Shown here piece after piece: positions 6,511 through 7,098 of a stretch of DNA of 7,098 nt. Each line of letters opens with the position of its first letter. Position 1 is the stretch's first letter. Origin of the DNA: Thermoplasmatota archaeon (GTDB lineage: Archaea > Thermoplasmatota > E2 > DHVEG-1). The stretch is taken from assembly GCA_030615845.1 (NCBI GenBank), contig JAUWYM010000039.1, forward strand, positions 1 to 7,098, written 5' to 3'. The position numbers and the translations under genes were made by a program. The notes beneath the pieces were generated by a model, which was given only the letters and a program-made list of their open reading frames with translations, had not been told where the DNA came from and did not search any database.

Positions 6511-6569
6511 GGGTGTTGAGGCCTGAGAGGTGCCCCTCTAATTAGAAGATTTTTTTCTACTCACCACCC
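6511..6569. ncRNA. Three-way-junction fold, candidate small RNA
   Basis: A closing stem pairs GGGTGTTGAG (6511-6520) with CTCACCACCC (6560-6569), with nine of ten positions complementary. Enclosed are AGAGG/CCTCT (6526-6530 with 6535-6539, loop TGCC) and TAGAA/TTCTA (6543-6547 with 6555-6559, loop of seven), the latter stacked directly on the closing stem. On the plus strand TTTATTTA (6481-6488) is a TATA-like box that predicts a start near 6511. On the minus strand GTATAAAC (6603-6596) predicts a start near 6573. Either would begin a transcript at the stem edge, so orientation is open. I recognise no known RNA family; it could instead be a terminator complex. Confidence 0.4.
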
Positions 6570-6667
6570 CCGCGCGTCTTTCATAATATGTATCTGTTTA
6601 TACGCCGTACATTTCTTTTTTCGACGATTGTCTATTTTGTAGGTATTTAAACGTCTTATCAATATTC

Positions 6668-7098
6668 CTACAATGTTAGTCGCGTTTGCCCTTTTGCTTT
6701 ATATGTTGACAAAATTTTAAACGTTTCTTCTTCTTGTAAAACATTTATCAAATCTTTAGATGATGATGACATCTGGATTTCTCTTGTTCTGCCATGTCTT
6801 CCTTTTGAAATAACTCTTGCGTTAATTATACCAAGCATGTCTAGTTCTGAAATCAAATCAGCAGTTCTTCTCTGAGTCAGACAGCTGCAATGTGTTTTTT
6901 TACACAGCTCTTTGTATATATCGTATACCTCTCCCGTGGTCATTGCCGGGATTCTCCCTGCTTTTTTGTTTTGTTTATCAAACAGCATTATAGAATAGAG
7001 TATTAACTTAGATTGATTAGGTAAGGTACGAACAACTTCGACGATGCGGTCTATTTCAATTTTGTTCTGAGCTTGCTTTACATAGTTTCTTGTTATTT
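6668..7098 (-). CDS. cdc6: Orc1/Cdc6 replication initiator, C-terminal part
   Basis: Orc1/Cdc6 proteins bind archaeal replication origins and help load the MCM helicase. The frame is open from the stop at 6668 to the window edge, giving the last 142 residues; the AAA+ ATPase domain lies outside. Upstream of the internal Met at 6988 the same frame continues with KIEIDRIVEVVRTLPNQSKL, a typical Cdc6 lid/linker segment, so that Met is not the start. The following part is the DNA-binding winged helix: TTGEVYDIYKELCKKTHCSC, then LTQRRTADLISELDMLGII, then SKGRHGRTREIQM, the wing. A short basic tail ends KGQTRLTL. Such genes often lie next to origins, usually on the 5' side, which is not visible here. 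Confidence 0.93.
   Translation of the reverse strand, partial: ITRNYVKQAQNKIEIDRIVEVVRTLPNQSKLILYSIMLFDKQNKKAGRIPAMTTGEVYDIYKELCKKTHCSCLTQRRTADLISELDMLGIINARVISKGRHGRTREIQMSSSSKDLINVLQEEETFKILSTYKAKGQTRLTL

Larger units (their letters stand above)
6162..6667. other. 506-base gap between convergent genes pth2 and orc1/cdc6
   Basis: No protein longer than about 20 residues can be supported here on either strand. The gap holds the pth2 terminators, a TATA-like TTTAAAAT (6249-6256), repeated TTCGTTTTC (6310-6318 and 6333-6341), a perfect 13-base tandem repeat, a long hairpin and a three-way-junction fold. Bases 6505-6580 are G- and C-rich against an AT-rich background, a pattern that often marks RNA genes in AT-rich archaea. 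The stretch 6580-6667 shows nothing clear apart from a T run at 6616-6621. The gap is long compared with the 14-base convergent junction elsewhere in the window. Confidence 0.6.

Noticed and set aside
6499..6530. A G-quadruplex in the G-rich stretch before the three-way junction
   Set aside because: The G runs are mostly two long and unevenly spaced, and the hairpin pairing explains them better.
6668..6988. Treating the Met at 6988 as the start of a separate 106-residue winged-helix protein
   Set aside because: The same frame continues upstream to the window edge with typical Cdc6 residues, so this is an internal Met of a longer gene.

Overview
The window is archaeal. It carries a family II (Pth2) peptidyl-tRNA hydrolase, the C-terminal part of an Orc1/Cdc6 replication initiator, an AglB/Stt3 oligosaccharyltransferase and a geranylgeranyl-reductase flavoprotein of ether-lipid synthesis. 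TATA-like boxes lie about 25 bases before likely transcript starts, and GAGGT/AGGTGA ribosome-binding sites and oligo-T 3' ends are present. Base composition is AT-rich. A euryarchaeal-type lineage is plausible, but I cannot name the group from sequence alone.

Layout, left to right. Bases 1-943 (minus) are the N-terminal 314 residues of AglB, cut by the window edge. Upstream on the same strand is prs (1021-1898), the PRPP synthetase, which is broken by one missing base at about 1406-1408. Divergent from prs is a 731-residue secreted, single-anchor surface protein of unknown function (1982-4177) with 13 N-glycosylation sequons. The 83-base gap between them holds a TATA box placed exactly at the centre of an inverted repeat. 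A convergent geranylgeranyl reductase (4192-5376, minus) follows after only 14 bases. Divergent from it, across 55 bases with one shared TATA box, is a two-gene unit: a small membrane-anchored beta-rich protein (5432-5812) overlapping pth2 (5802-6161). The right edge holds the C-terminal 142 residues of Orc1/Cdc6 (6668-7098, minus).

The gap 6162-6667 is unusually long for a convergent junction and is not featureless. After two oligo-T tracts it contains a perfect 13-base tandem repeat, a long imperfect hairpin (6371-6446), and a compact three-way-junction fold (6511-6569) closed by a stem with 9 of 10 pairs. These make it the best place in the window to look for an undescribed small RNA.

Functionally this is mostly core archaeal housekeeping: nucleotide precursor supply, N-glycosylation, lipid saturation, peptidyl-tRNA recycling and replication initiation. 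The sequon-rich surface protein beside aglB is a natural candidate substrate for AglB. I see no CRISPR array, defence cassette, transposon or tRNA/rRNA gene.
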